Shown here one piece after another: positions 1-9,466 of a stretch of DNA of 64,000 nucleotides; positions within the stretch are counted from its first letter, which is position 1; every line of letters begins with the position of its first letter. Origin of the DNA: Mycobacterium scrofulaceum (GTDB taxonomy: Bacteria; Actinomycetota; Actinomycetes; Mycobacteriales; Mycobacteriaceae); the NCBI RefSeq assembly GCF_002086735.1, contig NZ_MVIJ01000008.1, positions 62,001 to 126,000 on the forward strand, read 5' to 3'. The notes below the pieces were generated by a model. It was given only the letters and a program-made list of their open reading frames with translations. It was not told the DNA's origin and did not search any database. Position numbers and translations under genes: made by a program.

Positions 1-32
1 CGGCCGTGCGGCCTAGCGCCGCGGGGCCGGCG

Positions 33-701
33 TCAGGGGGTGATGGTGGTCTGGTCGTCGATGATCTTCGTGACGTCCAGCAACGGGCCCGAATCGGCCT
101 CCGGACCCTCGGCGTTGAGCTGGAGCACATAGACCGCGTCCTGGCCGGGGATCACCACCGTCTTCTGCGCGATCATGCGAGTCTTGCCGTCCCGCTGGTA
201 GGTGCCGCCGATCTGCCACGCCTGGAAGCCGCCGAGCGTGGACGCCTTGCCGTCACCGCTGCCCTCGTACCCGGGCAGGTTCTGCACCTCGCCCGGCGCG
301 TACTGCAGGATCTTCGCCGGGTCGACGTCGCCGGTGAACTTGGAGAACAGCGCCGAGACGGTCGGCGGGTCGGCGGGGTTGCTGGGCTGGGTCATGACGA
401 TGCCGCCGTACGACGTGCCGGCGTTCTGGTTGAGCTGCCAGCCGTTGGGCACCGGCAGGTCGACGTTCGGCCCGGGATCGCCGTGGTGAACGGGTGTCTC
501 GGTGATGTGGTTGTCCTTGACGTAGTCGGCGATCGTGTATTTGGCCTTCGCGGCCGGGGCCGCACCGGACGCCGTCGTCGTCGACGACGCCGACGCGGAC
601 GTGGTCGTCGACGACTGGCCGCCGGATTTGTGATCGTGGCCGCAGCCGATCAGCGCCAAACTAAGCGCAACAGAAATGGTTGCTAGCGGCAAATGTTTCA
701 T
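33..701 (-). CDS. lpqN: LpqN/LpqT-family lipoprotein
   Basis: 222-residue predicted lipoprotein. The N-terminus has a short basic start, a hydrophobic core and a lipobox ending LALIGC, so Cys20 would be lipidated and the protein anchored to the outer face of the plasma membrane. A Ser/Thr/Ala-rich linker follows, then one globular domain typical of the mycobacterial LpqN family, whose exact biochemical role is not settled. I chose the ATG at 701 because a GGGAGA ribosome site precedes it and the lipobox then sits where it should; the frame stays open upstream to 839 without a signal peptide. It is divergent from the exported mannosidase at 891, as lpqN (Rv0583c) and Rv0584 are in M. tuberculosis. 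Symbol assigned by family and synteny. Confidence 0.85.
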   Translation of the reverse strand: MKHLPLATISVALSLALIGCGHDHKSGGQSSTTTSASASSTTTASGAAPAAKAKYTIADYVKDNHITETPVHHGDPGPNVDLPVPNGWQLNQNAGTSYGGIVMTQPSNPADPPTVSALFSKFTGDVDPAKILQYAPGEVQNLPGYEGSGDGKASTLGGFQAWQIGGTYQRDGKTRMIAQKTVVIPGQDAVYVLQLNAEGPEADSGPLLDVTKIIDDQTTITP

Positions 702-890
702 GAATCCAATCTCCCGAAAATTGGGGCCGGTACCAGCGCCGGCCACGCCGAAATGACAGTAGTCGATATGCCGAATGAGTTTGCCGGAATTTCTCGGTAC
801 TTTTCGGTCGCACGAAGCGTGCCGCAAATCGTTACCCAATTCGGTCGGAAAACACCCACCCGATACACCGTCGTCCAGTAAGAGACAGGT
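702..890. promoter_or_regulatory. Divergent intergenic region between lpqN and the mannosidase
   Basis: 189 bases lie between two divergently read exported-protein genes and must hold both promoters. The segment is more AT-rich than its surroundings. I could not pick a -35/-10 pair with confidence. Confidence 0.4.
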
Positions 891-3521
891 ATGCGGTCAC
901 GCAGGGCCCTCGTCGCACTCCTGGCGGCGTCGGTCGTCTTCATGGCGTTCGTCGCTGCCGCGCCCCCCATCGCCTACGACGGTGAGCCCGCCTTCGTGGC
1001 CGATCCGGTCGACCACGTCGCCACATTGATCGGCACCGGTACGGGCGGTGCGACGGTGGGGGAGATCAACAACTTCCCCGGCGCCACCGTGCCGTTCGGC
1101 ATGGTGCAGTACTCGCCCGACACGGTGGGCAACTACGCCGGCTACAACTACGACAACCCACGCTCCACCGGGTTCAGCATGACCCACGCCTCGGTGGGGT
1201 GCGCCGCGTTCGGCGACATCTCAATGTTGCCCACCACCAATGGAATTGGCTCCCAACCGTGGAAATCGTGGGAACGGATTGCCCATGACGACACCGAACG
1301 GGGCGTGCCCGGCTACTACACGGTGCGGTTCCCGGGCACCGGGGTGAAGGCGGAACTCACCGCCGCCACGCGCACGGGTGTGGGCCGGTTCAGCTACCCG
1401 CGCAATGGGCGACCCGCCGTGCTGCAGGTGCGCTCGGGCGCGTCGCTGGCGGGTAACTCCCGCGCGACGATTCAGATCGGGGAGGACAACACCACGATCA
1501 CCGGCTGGGCGACCAGCGGCGGATTCTGCGGCAAGAACAACACCTACACCGTCTATTTCGCGATGAAGTTCAGCCAGCCGTTCACCTCCTACGGGGCCTG
1601 GGACGGCACCGCGGTCTACCCCGGCGCCCGCAGCGCGAATTCGCCGTACAGCGGCGGATACGTGGAATTCCCGGCCGGAGCGGTGCTCGAGGTGCGGACC
1701 GCCATCTCCTACGTCGGCATCGACGGGGCGCGCGCGAACCTGGCCGCCGAGGGCGGGGCGAGCTTCGACGAGGTCCGCGGCGCCGCGTCCCGGGCCTGGA
1801 ACGGCACGCTGTCGCGCATCGCGGTCGCCGGGCGCAACGCCGGCGATCTGGAGACGTTCTACACCGCCCTGTACCGATCCCTGTTGCACCCCAACACCTT
1901 CAACGACGCGGACGGCCGCTACATCGGATTCGACGGCGCCGTGCACACCGTGGCCGCCGGGCACACCCAGTACGCCAACTTCTCCGACTGGGACACCTAC
2001 CGGTGCCTGGCGGCCCTGCAGGCGCTGCTCTTCCCGGACCGGGCCGGCGACATGGCCCAATCGCTGGTGAACGACGCCGAGCAGAGCGGGGCGCTGCCAC
2101 GCTGGGCTCTGGCCAACGCCGCGACCGCGGAGATGAGCGGAGACAACGTGGTCCCGCTCATCGTGAACCTGCACGCCTTCGGGGCCGAGGGCTTCGACAC
2201 CCAGGCGGCGCTGCGCTACATGGTGAACGCGGCGACCAAAGGCGGTGTGGGACTCAACGGTTACGTCGAGCGGCCGGGGATCGACACGTACCTGCAATTC
2301 GGCTACGCACCGTTGTCCTTCGAGTTCCGCACCGACGGCTGGATCGCCGACGCCTCGATCACGCTCGAGTGGTCGGTCGACGACTTCGCGATCTCGCGGT
2401 TCGCCGAATCGCTCGGTGATGCGGCGACCGCCGCCGAATTCCAGCGCCGTTCGCAGTACTGGCAGAACCTGTTCAACCCGACGACCGGGTACATCTCTCC
2501 CCGCAGCTGGACCACCTTCTTTCGCGCCGGCCCGGCGTTCGTGGTGTCCCCGAAAGACTTCGGCCAGGTCGGGTTCGACGAGGGCAACGCCGCGCAATAC
2601 GTCTGGTGGGTGCCGCACAACGTGGCCGGCCTGGTGACCGCGCTGGGCGGCCGCCAGGCGGTGGCCGGGCGGCTCGACGAGTTCACCAGGAAGCTCAACG
2701 TCGGTCCCAACGAGCCCTATCTGTGGGCCGGCAACGAGCCCGGCTTCGGGGTGCCGTGGCTGTACAACTACATCGGCCAACCGTGGAAGACCCAGCGCAC
2801 GGTCGACCGGGTGCGTGGGCTCTTCGGCCCGACGGCCGACGGGGAGCCGGGCAACGACGACCTGGGCGCGCTGGCCAGCTGGTACGTCTGGGCGGCCCTG
2901 GGCCTCTATCCGAGCACCCCGGGGGCGCCGATCCTCACGGTGGCGGCGCCGCTCTTCGATCGCGTCGCGATCGCGCTGCCCGGGGGCAGGACCATCCGGA
3001 TCTCCGCCCCGGGCGCGTCCGGGCCGCATCACCTCAAATACGTCAGCGGCCTGCGCGTCGACGGCCGGGCCACCGACCAGACGTCGCTGCCGGAAACGTT
3101 CGTCCGCACCGGAGGGGAACTGGCCTTCTCGCTCGCCGCCTACCCCGACAGGCGTTGGGGCACAAGCGAATCGTCGTCCCCGCCGTCGTTCGGCACGGGC
3201 AGTTCGGCGGTCACCGTCAACATCCCCGACCCGATCGTCACGATCGCGCCGGGAACCACGGGCACGGTGCAGCTCGACGCGCAACGGATGATCGCCGACG
3301 CCGGCGGCTACACGGTGACGGGCACCGCCTCAGACCCCGGGATCACGGTGACGCCCGCGGCGGGCCAGTTCTCCGCCGACGGGTCGGCGGGCATCGACGT
3401 GCCGATCACGGTGGCACGATCGGTGTCCGAGGAGTACTACCTGGTGTATTTGACCTCGTCAGTCGGCCAAAGTGCGCGCACCTCAACCATTCTCGTGGTG
3501 GTGCAAGCCCCGTCCGAGTGA
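891..3521 (+). CDS. Exported GH92 alpha-1,2-mannosidase-like protein
   Basis: 876 residues. An N-terminal signal peptide (about residues 1-27) predicts export. The GH92 fold is indicated by the early Gly-rich segment with [13 protein letters not shown] and by the late motif [20 protein letters not shown], the family signature close to the active site. A beta-rich C-terminal domain of about 120 residues (from about 755) resembles a NEW3-type carbohydrate-associated module. GH92 enzymes are calcium-dependent, inverting exo-alpha-mannosidases; a likely substrate here is mannose-capped lipoglycan or mannoprotein, but that is inference. ATG at 891 has no close competitor. It is the positional equivalent of M. 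tuberculosis Rv0584. The downstream membrane gene is convergent with 14 bases between the two stop codons. Confidence 0.85.
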   Translation: MRSRRALVALLAASVVFMAFVAAAPPIAYDGEPAFVADPVDHVATLIGTGTGGATVGEINNFPGATVPFGMVQYSPDTVGNYAGYNYDNPRSTGFSMTHASVGCAAFGDISMLPTTNGIGSQPWKSWERIAHDDTERGVPGYYTVRFPGTGVKAELTAATRTGVGRFSYPRNGRPAVLQVRSGASLAGNSRATIQIGEDNTTITGWATSGGFCGKNNTYTVYFAMKFSQPFTSYGAWDGTAVYPGARSANSPYSGGYVEFPAGAVLEVRTAISYVGIDGARANLAAEGGASFDEVRGAASRAWNGTLSRIAVAGRNAGDLETFYTALYRSLLHPNTFNDADGRYIGFDGAVHTVAAGHTQYANFSDWDTYRCLAALQALLFPDRAGDMAQSLVNDAEQSGALPRWALANAATAEMSGDNVVPLIVNLHAFGAEGFDTQAALRYMVNAATKGGVGLNGYVERPGIDTYLQFGYAPLSFEFRTDGWIADASITLEWSVDDFAISRFAESLGDAATAAEFQRRSQYWQNLFNPTTGYISPRSWTTFFRAGPAFVVSPKDFGQVGFDEGNAAQYVWWVPHNVAGLVTALGGRQAVAGRLDEFTRKLNVGPNEPYLWAGNEPGFGVPWLYNYIGQPWKTQRTVDRVRGLFGPTADGEPGNDDLGALASWYVWAALGLYPSTPGAPILTVAAPLFDRVAIALPGGRTIRISAPGASGPHHLKYVSGLRVDGRATDQTSLPETFVRTGGELAFSLAAYPDRRWGTSESSSPPSFGTGSSAVTVNIPDPIVTIAPGTTGTVQLDAQRMIADAGGYTVTGTASDPGITVTPAAGQFSADGSAGIDVPITVARSVSEEYYLVYLTSSVGQSARTSTILVVVQAPSE

Positions 3522-3535
3522 GTTCGCGCGGTCCG

Positions 3536-5911
3536 TCAGATCATCTCGTTCTTGGTCAGCCACCGCATCACCGGCCAGCCGACGAACACGGGCAGCCAGC
3601 AGGTGAGGACCCGGTACAGCAGCACGGACGGCACGCCGACGGCCGCCGGCACGCCGAAGGCTGCCAGCCCACCGATCAGCGCCGCTTCGACGGCCCCGAC
3701 GCCGCCGGGTGTCGGGGCCGCGGAGGCCAGCGTTCCGCCGACCATCGTGACCACGGTGACGGTGACGAACGTCGTGCCGCCGCCGAAGGCTTCGACGCTG
3801 GCCCACAGCGCCAGCGCCGCGCCGAGAGTCGTTCCCGCGCAACCGAGCAGGATCAGCGCCAGCCGCCTCGGCTCGCGGGCCAGCTTGACCAGGTCGCCGG
3901 TCACCTCGTTGAGCTTCGGGCGCACCTCCGTGGCCAGCCAGCGTCGCGACTTGGGCACGAACAACAGGGTGCCGACGATGCCCAGCGCCACGCCCCCGAT
4001 CAGGTACAGCATCGTGGCGCTCGGCACGAAATGCGAGAGGTGCATCGAGGCGCCCGCGACCGCGCTGAAGAAGATCAGCAGCAGCAGGTGCACGATCACC
4101 TGCACCGCCTGCTGTAGGGCGACCGCGGCCGTGGCGCGCATCGCCGTCAGCCCGCTCTTCTGCAGATACCGGGTGGACAGCGCGAGCCCCCCGACGCCGG
4201 CGGGCGTGGTGGTCGCGGCGAAGGTGTTGGCCACCTGGACGAAGGACAGCCGCCAGAAGTTCACCGTCCCGTCGGTGCAGGCCCACAGGGCCGCCGCGGC
4301 CCCCAGGTAGGTCAGCGCCGATACCGCCAGCCCGAGCAGCGCAAACCACCAGTTCGCGGTCCTCAATTGGTAGAAGAACGTGGGTGCGGTGCTGATGAAG
4401 GGGTACGCGACGTAGACCAGTGCGCCGAAGAGCACCAGCTGGATGATCTGGCCGCGGGTGAACCGGGTGATCGTCTGGGTCTTGATCTGGTCGGCGCCGG
4501 TCTGCCGCTTCACCTCCGCGCGTGCGCCCGAGATGACGGCGCCCGCGTTCGGGACCGATCTCCGGATGGACCGTGGCACGGCCACTTTCGTCAATCGACG
4601 CGAGGCGCTCAGGATGGTGTCCCGGTCGAACGCGTCGATCGCCGCGGCCACCGCCGATTTCGGGTCGTAGAGCGCCGAGGTGGTCACCAGCAGCTGGGCG
4701 ATGTCGGACTGGAGCTGGGCGTCGGTGGCGCCGTATTCGGCGCTGTGGAAGCCACCGAAGAGCACCGCGCCGTCGTCGACGGTGATTTCGTTCCCGCGCA
4801 GGTCCAAGTGGGCGATCTGCTGGTCGTTGAGGACCCGCAGCGACTGCCACACCCGGTCCACCGGCGTCGACTGCGCGCACCGGTCGAGCGGTGTGCCGCG
4901 GGGCGGCCTGTGCGAGTACAGGATCCAGCCGCGATCCAGGGTGGCGACCGCGATCGTCGCGGTGTTGGCCAGGTGGGCCTCCCCGAAGGCGATCGTCATC
5001 AGCGCGCGATGCTCGACGGCGCGGCGCATCGAGGTCACCAGGGGACCGGTCTCGGTGTCGCGCAGCCGCAGCTTGATCCAGAGTTGGCGCAGCGTGCCGC
5101 CGCTGCGTTGATGCGGGCCGTACAACTCGACCACCGCTTCGCGGTCGGGCTCCGCGCAGCCGGCCGAGAGCACCAGCGGGCCGCGACCGGCCGGCCGGAC
5201 CACGGTGAGCCGCGAGACGACGAACCCGCGCTTGGCCATCGCGCGCACGGCGGCCTCGAGGGGCACCTCGAGCGCGGGGGTGCCGACGACGAGGACCACC
5301 AGCGAGCCGACCAGCCAGCCCACCGCCAGGCCCAACAGGGCGCGCGCCGGCACGATGGCGCTGACCACGAGGTGGATCGGCACGAACGCCAGCAGCAGCG
5401 CCCACCACCAATGCCGCCAGCGCGCGGGCAACCACGGACCCGAGACGGTCAGCACCGCCGCGAGCATGCCGATCCAGCGCGGGTCGTCGAGGAACTGGCC
5501 CAACACGGTCTGCAGGCGTTCGGAGAGGTCGAAATGCCAGCGCGGCGCCGAGAACCCGTTGCCCCCGACCGACAGTGGAAGCGCCGCGAGCAGGGCGGCG
5601 GCGGCGTAGGCCCCGAGCAGTTTCCACTGCCGGCCGACGACCAGGCCGATCAAGATCATGAACGGCAGGGCCAGGATCGCCACGCCGTACGCGAGGTAGA
5701 CCAGGTCGGATTGTCGGGGCGAGAGCACCCCGACGATCTGCGAGATCGACTTCTCCAGCGCTTCCCATTGCGGCCGGGTGATCAGCGAACTCGTGATCAC
5801 CACCGCCAGGAAGGTCGCGCTCGCTGCCAGCCGCAGGATGTCGTTGGTGCGCCGGGTCAGTGGCTGCAGCAAGCTGCCGGAAACGCTGATCTCGCGCCCG
5901 TCGACTCGCAT
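3536..5911 (-). CDS. Large membrane protein: kinase-like segment fused to a YbhN/LPG-synthase-type flippase domain
   Basis: 791 residues. The N-terminal third holds several hydrophobic segments. The middle contains IAHLDLRGNEITVDDG at about residue 366, which resembles a protein-kinase catalytic loop (H-x-D-L-R-x-N), followed by a segment with GGF where DFG would be expected, so it may be an inactive kinase fold. The C-terminal third (about 480-791) has about eight membrane helices with the TPGGVGAVEAAL motif seen in lysylphosphatidylglycerol synthase/YbhN-type integral membrane proteins (UPF0104). Start at 5911 chosen because an AAGGAT site lies upstream in the right window; the frame extends to 5953. 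Equivalent in position and length to Rv0585c. Function is unknown; lipid flipping is a family-level guess. Confidence 0.75.
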   Translation of the reverse strand: MRVDGREISVSGSLLQPLTRRTNDILRLAASATFLAVVITSSLITRPQWEALEKSISQIVGVLSPRQSDLVYLAYGVAILALPFMILIGLVVGRQWKLLGAYAAAALLAALPLSVGGNGFSAPRWHFDLSERLQTVLGQFLDDPRWIGMLAAVLTVSGPWLPARWRHWWWALLLAFVPIHLVVSAIVPARALLGLAVGWLVGSLVVLVVGTPALEVPLEAAVRAMAKRGFVVSRLTVVRPAGRGPLVLSAGCAEPDREAVVELYGPHQRSGGTLRQLWIKLRLRDTETGPLVTSMRRAVEHRALMTIAFGEAHLANTATIAVATLDRGWILYSHRPPRGTPLDRCAQSTPVDRVWQSLRVLNDQQIAHLDLRGNEITVDDGAVLFGGFHSAEYGATDAQLQSDIAQLLVTTSALYDPKSAVAAAIDAFDRDTILSASRRLTKVAVPRSIRRSVPNAGAVISGARAEVKRQTGADQIKTQTITRFTRGQIIQLVLFGALVYVAYPFISTAPTFFYQLRTANWWFALLGLAVSALTYLGAAAALWACTDGTVNFWRLSFVQVANTFAATTTPAGVGGLALSTRYLQKSGLTAMRATAAVALQQAVQVIVHLLLLIFFSAVAGASMHLSHFVPSATMLYLIGGVALGIVGTLLFVPKSRRWLATEVRPKLNEVTGDLVKLAREPRRLALILLGCAGTTLGAALALWASVEAFGGGTTFVTVTVVTMVGGTLASAAPTPGGVGAVEAALIGGLAAFGVPAAVGVPSVLLYRVLTCWLPVFVGWPVMRWLTKNEMI

Positions 5912-6063
5912 GTGGTGACGATCCTTCGGATTGGTTCGGCGCCGCTGACCCATCTTCTCGCCGGCTCGCCGCCAACTTAGCGCCGATACCCGGCCGCGCG
6001 ACAGTTCCCACGACTTGGCGCGGGTAGGGTCGTAAACATAGGCGAGCTAGCGAATCGGAGGGC

Positions 6064-7017
6064 GTGAGCGTGGCGAGAACCGACAACGACAGCTGGGAGA
6101 TCACCGAAAGCGTGGGCGCGACGGCGCTGGGGGTGGCCTCCGCCCGCGCGGCCGAAACGCGAAGCGACGATCCACTGATCCGGGATCCGTTCGCGCAAAT
6201 CTTCCTCGACGCCGCCGGCGACGGGGTGTGGAATTGGCACTCGGCTCCGCAGCTGCCGGACGAAGTCGTCGAGGCCGAACCGCAGTTGCCGCTGCAGATG
6301 CGGGCGATGGTCGGTTACATGGCTTCGCGGACAGCGTTTTTCGACGAGTTCTTCCTGGCCGCGACGCACGCGGGCATCCGGCAGGCGGTGATCTTGGCGG
6401 CCGGCCTGGACGCGCGGGCGTGGCGGTTGGATTGGCCGGACGGCACGACCGTCTACGAACTCGACCAGCCGCGGGTGCTGGACTTCAAATCGTCGACGCT
6501 GGCCCAGCACGGGGCGCGGCCCACCTGCAACCGGGTAGAGGTCGCGGTCGACCTGCGCCACGACTGGCCGACGGCGTTGCGGGACGCCGGGTTTGACCCG
6601 TCGGCGCCCAGCGTGTGGTCGGCCGAGGGGCTGATGCCGTACCTGCCGGCCGCCGCCCAGGAGTTGTTGTTCGAGCGCGTGGACGGGCTCACCGCTCCCG
6701 GCAGCCGGGTGGCCGTCGAGGCGCTGGGACCGAAATTCCTCGACCCGGAGTTCCGCGCGAAGCGTCGCGCGCGGATGGACCGGGTGCGCGCCCTGATGGC
6801 GCGGGTGGCGCCGGACCGGGACGTGCCGAGGACCGACGAGCTGTGGTACTTCGAGGAGCGCGAGGACGTCGGTGACTGGTTCCGCCGGCACGGCTGGAGC
6901 GTCACGGTCACCCCGGCCGACGAGCTGATGGCCGGCTACGGGCGCGCGGCGGCCAAGGAGGTCGAGGACGCCGTGCCGGGGAACCTGTTCGTGGCCGCCG
7001 TGCGGGCGGCGAACTAG
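6064..7017 (+). CDS. Class I SAM-dependent methyltransferase (TIGR00027-like mycobacterial family)
   Basis: 317 residues starting with GTG. The N-terminal [20 protein letters not shown] and the [11 protein letters not shown] motif at about residue 112 are typical of the large mycobacterial family of putative SAM methyltransferases related to leucine carboxyl methyltransferases. The GLDARAW segment forms part of the SAM-binding region. Substrate unknown; members of this family are often next to lipid or polyketide genes, but that is not so here. A GGAGGG ribosome site lies directly upstream, overlapping the start region. It runs rightward from the divergent membrane gene (start 5911), and its stop overlaps that of the convergent TVP38 gene at a CTAG palindrome. 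Confidence 0.8.
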   Translation: MSVARTDNDSWEITESVGATALGVASARAAETRSDDPLIRDPFAQIFLDAAGDGVWNWHSAPQLPDEVVEAEPQLPLQMRAMVGYMASRTAFFDEFFLAATHAGIRQAVILAAGLDARAWRLDWPDGTTVYELDQPRVLDFKSSTLAQHGARPTCNRVEVAVDLRHDWPTALRDAGFDPSAPSVWSAEGLMPYLPAAAQELLFERVDGLTAPGSRVAVEALGPKFLDPEFRAKRRARMDRVRALMARVAPDRDVPRTDELWYFEEREDVGDWFRRHGWSVTVTPADELMAGYGRAAAKEVEDAVPGNLFVAAVRAAN

Positions 7018-7739
7018 CGGCGTTCGGCCTCCGGGTCCTCCCGGCGGGCGTGTGCGCGCCAATTCCGGTATCCCCGCCGCGCGGCAAGGGCGCCGACGAT
7101 GGCGGTGATGCACCACACCGCGATCGCGGCGTACGCCAGCGGCGACGACCGGTTTCCGATCGAGGCGCCCAGCGCGGTGTAGACGAAGGCCCGCGGTACC
7201 GAACCGACGAACGCCCCGAGCGCCATCTGCCACAAGGGAACTCCGAACGCTCCGAAGGCATAGGAGGCGAGCGCGTCGGAAATGCCCGGGACGAAGCGCT
7301 GACCGACCACCGCCCACAGCCCGCGGCGTTCGATCAACGCGTCGATGCGGTCGGTGCGGTTGCGGCCCAGCAGCGCCCGCGCGCTGTCCCGCCCGGCCCG
7401 GCGCCCGATGAGGCTCGCGACGACGGCGGTACCCACCGTCGCGCCCAGCGTCACGAACACGCCGAGCACCGGACCGAACAGCAGGCCGCTGGCCGCGGCC
7501 AGGATCGCGCCCGGCACGAACAACGCGCCGAGGACGGCCGACACCGCGACGTAGGTCAGCGGCGCCGCCGGGCCCGTCGCCGACACCACCCGCCGCACCT
7601 CCTCGACGTCGATCACCCGCGCGACGGCCACCAGATAGAACAGCACGAGCAGGAACACGACGAACACGCCGAGCCGCACGACGTGCGTCCGTCGGGACGT
7701 GGGCTCAGAGTCCGGCGGGGAATCGTCGCCGTCGTCCAT
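7014..7739 (-). CDS. TVP38/TMEM64 (SNARE-associated/DedA-type) membrane protein
   Basis: 241 residues with a charged N-terminus ([12 protein letters not shown]), then about five to six hydrophobic segments. The central region [22 protein letters not shown] matches the VTT/SNARE-associated domain, including the conserved F-x-P-G-x-S/P core. Family members are linked to lipid scrambling or envelope homeostasis. ATG at 7739 is preferred because GAGGGG precedes it; an upstream GTG at 7751 would overlap the recD stop as GTGA and add four residues. It resembles Rv0625c, which lies near recD in M. tuberculosis, but there vapBC5 and Rv0628c intervene. Here it follows recD directly, so it may be the last gene of the recCBD operon. 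Confidence 0.75.
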   Translation of the reverse strand: MDDGDDSPPDSEPTSRRTHVVRLGVFVVFLLVLFYLVAVARVIDVEEVRRVVSATGPAAPLTYVAVSAVLGALFVPGAILAAASGLLFGPVLGVFVTLGATVGTAVVASLIGRRAGRDSARALLGRNRTDRIDALIERRGLWAVVGQRFVPGISDALASYAFGAFGVPLWQMALGAFVGSVPRAFVYTALGASIGNRSSPLAYAAIAVWCITAIVGALAARRGYRNWRAHARREDPEAERR

Positions 7740-7747
7740 GCCGCCCC

Positions 7748-9466
7748 TCACGCGGGCGCCGCGGCGCGCAGCCGCTGGGCCAGTCCGGTCGCGCGCACGG
7801 CGCGGCGCTCGATGGCCGCCCGCACCGCGGCCGCGGAACCGGCCACCCGGACCCTGGTCTTCGCCCGCGTCACCGCCGTATAGAACAGTTCGCGCGTCAG
7901 CAGGCGAGAGTCCTCGGGCGGCATCAGCACCGTCACCTCGTCGGCCTGGCTGCCCTGGCTCTTGTGGATCGTCATGGCATGCATGGTCTCAATGTCGGTG
8001 AGCCGGCTGGTCGCGAAGCCCAACGTTCCGGCGGCGCCGGCGATGACGGCCCGCAGCCCCTCGGGGCCCGCCACGACCACCCCGGTGTCGCCGTTGTACA
8101 CCTTGAGCCCATAGTCGTTGGCCGTCACCAACACCGGCCGGCCGGCGTACCACGGCGACGACACCGGCTGGCCGGTCTCCTCGGAAAGCCAGCGCTCCAC
8201 CTGCCGGTTCCAATGCGTCACCCCGTACGGCCCCTGCCGGTGCGCGCACAACAACCGGTGCTCGTCGAGCGTCGCCAACGCCACCTCGGTGGCGCCGAGC
8301 AGCGCGGCCTCGCGCACCCGCAGCGCGTGCGGAACCAGCACCGCACGCAGCCCGCCGGCCGGCCCGTCGGAGTCGAGCCACTCGACGTGTTCGCCGCCGG
8401 ACCGCAGCAACTCCAGCACCCGGTCGGCGTCGCCGACCCGGATCGCCTCGGCCAGCGCGCCGATCGACTCGCCGAACCGATGCGGTGTGCGCAGCGCCGC
8501 CACCCGCACGTCGTCGCGCGCGGTCAACCCGTCCACCAGGTCGGCCAGCACCGCGCCGGCCTCCACCGAGGCCAGCTGGTCGGGATCGCCCACCAGGATC
8601 AGCCGCGTATCGGGCCGCACCGCCTCCAGCAGCCGGGCCATCATCGTCAGCGACACCATGGAGGTCTCGTCCACCACGATGACGTCGTGCGGCAGCCGGT
8701 TGCCGCGATTGTGTTTGAAGCGCACCGACGTGTCCGGCCGCGCGCCCAGCAGCCGGTGCAGCGTCGTCGCCGGCAGGCCGGTCAGCCGTGCCCGGTCGGC
8801 CGCGTCCAGCCGGCGCACCTCCGCGGCCACCGCCTCGGCGAGGCGGGCCGCCGCCTTGCCGGTCGGCGCGGCGAGCGCGATCCGCGGACGCGGAAGGCCG
8901 CCCAGCTCGGCCTGCCCGGCCAGCAGCGCCAGCAGCCGCGCCACCGTGGTGGTCTTGCCGGTGCCGGGGCCGCCCGTCAGCACCGTAACCGCTTGGGAGA
9001 CGGCGAGTTCGGCGGCCGCCCGCTGTTCGTCGTATCCGGCCGGGAAGAGTCGGTCGAGGGCGGCCACGTCGCCTCGTGCCCCGGGCGCGGACAGCGCGAG
9101 CAGGTCCGCACACACCTGCTCCTCCTCCAGCCAGTACCGGTCGAGGTACAGCAGGTCGCCGAACAGTCGCAGCACCGGTGGCGAGCCGAGCAGCGCGCTG
9201 GCCCGCACGGCGGCCATCCACCCGTCCGGGTCGGGCCACTCCAGGTCCGCGACGTCCACCTGCGCCGGGGCCGCCCGCAGATCCACGCACACCGAACCGC
9301 CCCGCAGCGCGCGCACCAGCAGGGCGACCGCCACCGCCACCCGCTCGTCGGGCTCGCCGGCCAGTGCCGTAAGCCGCTGCGCCACATGGACATCGGCCGG
9401 CTCGAAGACGCCTGCCTCGGTGTGCGCCCGGAGCAGGCCGTCGGCGGTGATCGCCTCCAGCGTCAC
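7748..9466 (-). CDS. recD: Exodeoxyribonuclease V subunit RecD
   Basis: 572-residue superfamily 1B 5'-3' helicase subunit of RecBCD. Walker A (GGPGTGKTTT) is near residue 166 and the Walker B-like VVDETSMVS is near residue 260. The C-terminal motif MTIHKSQGSQADEV and the TAVTRAK segment are helicase motifs V/VI. The start is a GTG whose last bases overlap the recB stop (GTGA), which indicates translational coupling and gives a length close to the 575 residues of M. tuberculosis RecD. In mycobacteria RecBCD mainly serves single-strand annealing, while AdnAB drives resection for homologous recombination. Confidence 0.95.
   Translation of the reverse strand: MTLEAITADGLLRAHTEAGVFEPADVHVAQRLTALAGEPDERVAVAVALLVRALRGGSVCVDLRAAPAQVDVADLEWPDPDGWMAAVRASALLGSPPVLRLFGDLLYLDRYWLEEEQVCADLLALSAPGARGDVAALDRLFPAGYDEQRAAAELAVSQAVTVLTGGPGTGKTTTVARLLALLAGQAELGGLPRPRIALAAPTGKAAARLAEAVAAEVRRLDAADRARLTGLPATTLHRLLGARPDTSVRFKHNRGNRLPHDVIVVDETSMVSLTMMARLLEAVRPDTRLILVGDPDQLASVEAGAVLADLVDGLTARDDVRVAALRTPHRFGESIGALAEAIRVGDADRVLELLRSGGEHVEWLDSDGPAGGLRAVLVPHALRVREAALLGATEVALATLDEHRLLCAHRQGPYGVTHWNRQVERWLSEETGQPVSSPWYAGRPVLVTANDYGLKVYNGDTGVVVAGPEGLRAVIAGAAGTLGFATSRLTDIETMHAMTIHKSQGSQADEVTVLMPPEDSRLLTRELFYTAVTRAKTRVRVAGSAAAVRAAIERRAVRATGLAQRLRAAAPA

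Noticed and set aside
1221..3284. 687-residue minus-strand open frame
   Set aside because: Antisense to the intact GH92 gene; Arg/Gly-rich composition with no family motif, typical of GC-rich shadow frames.
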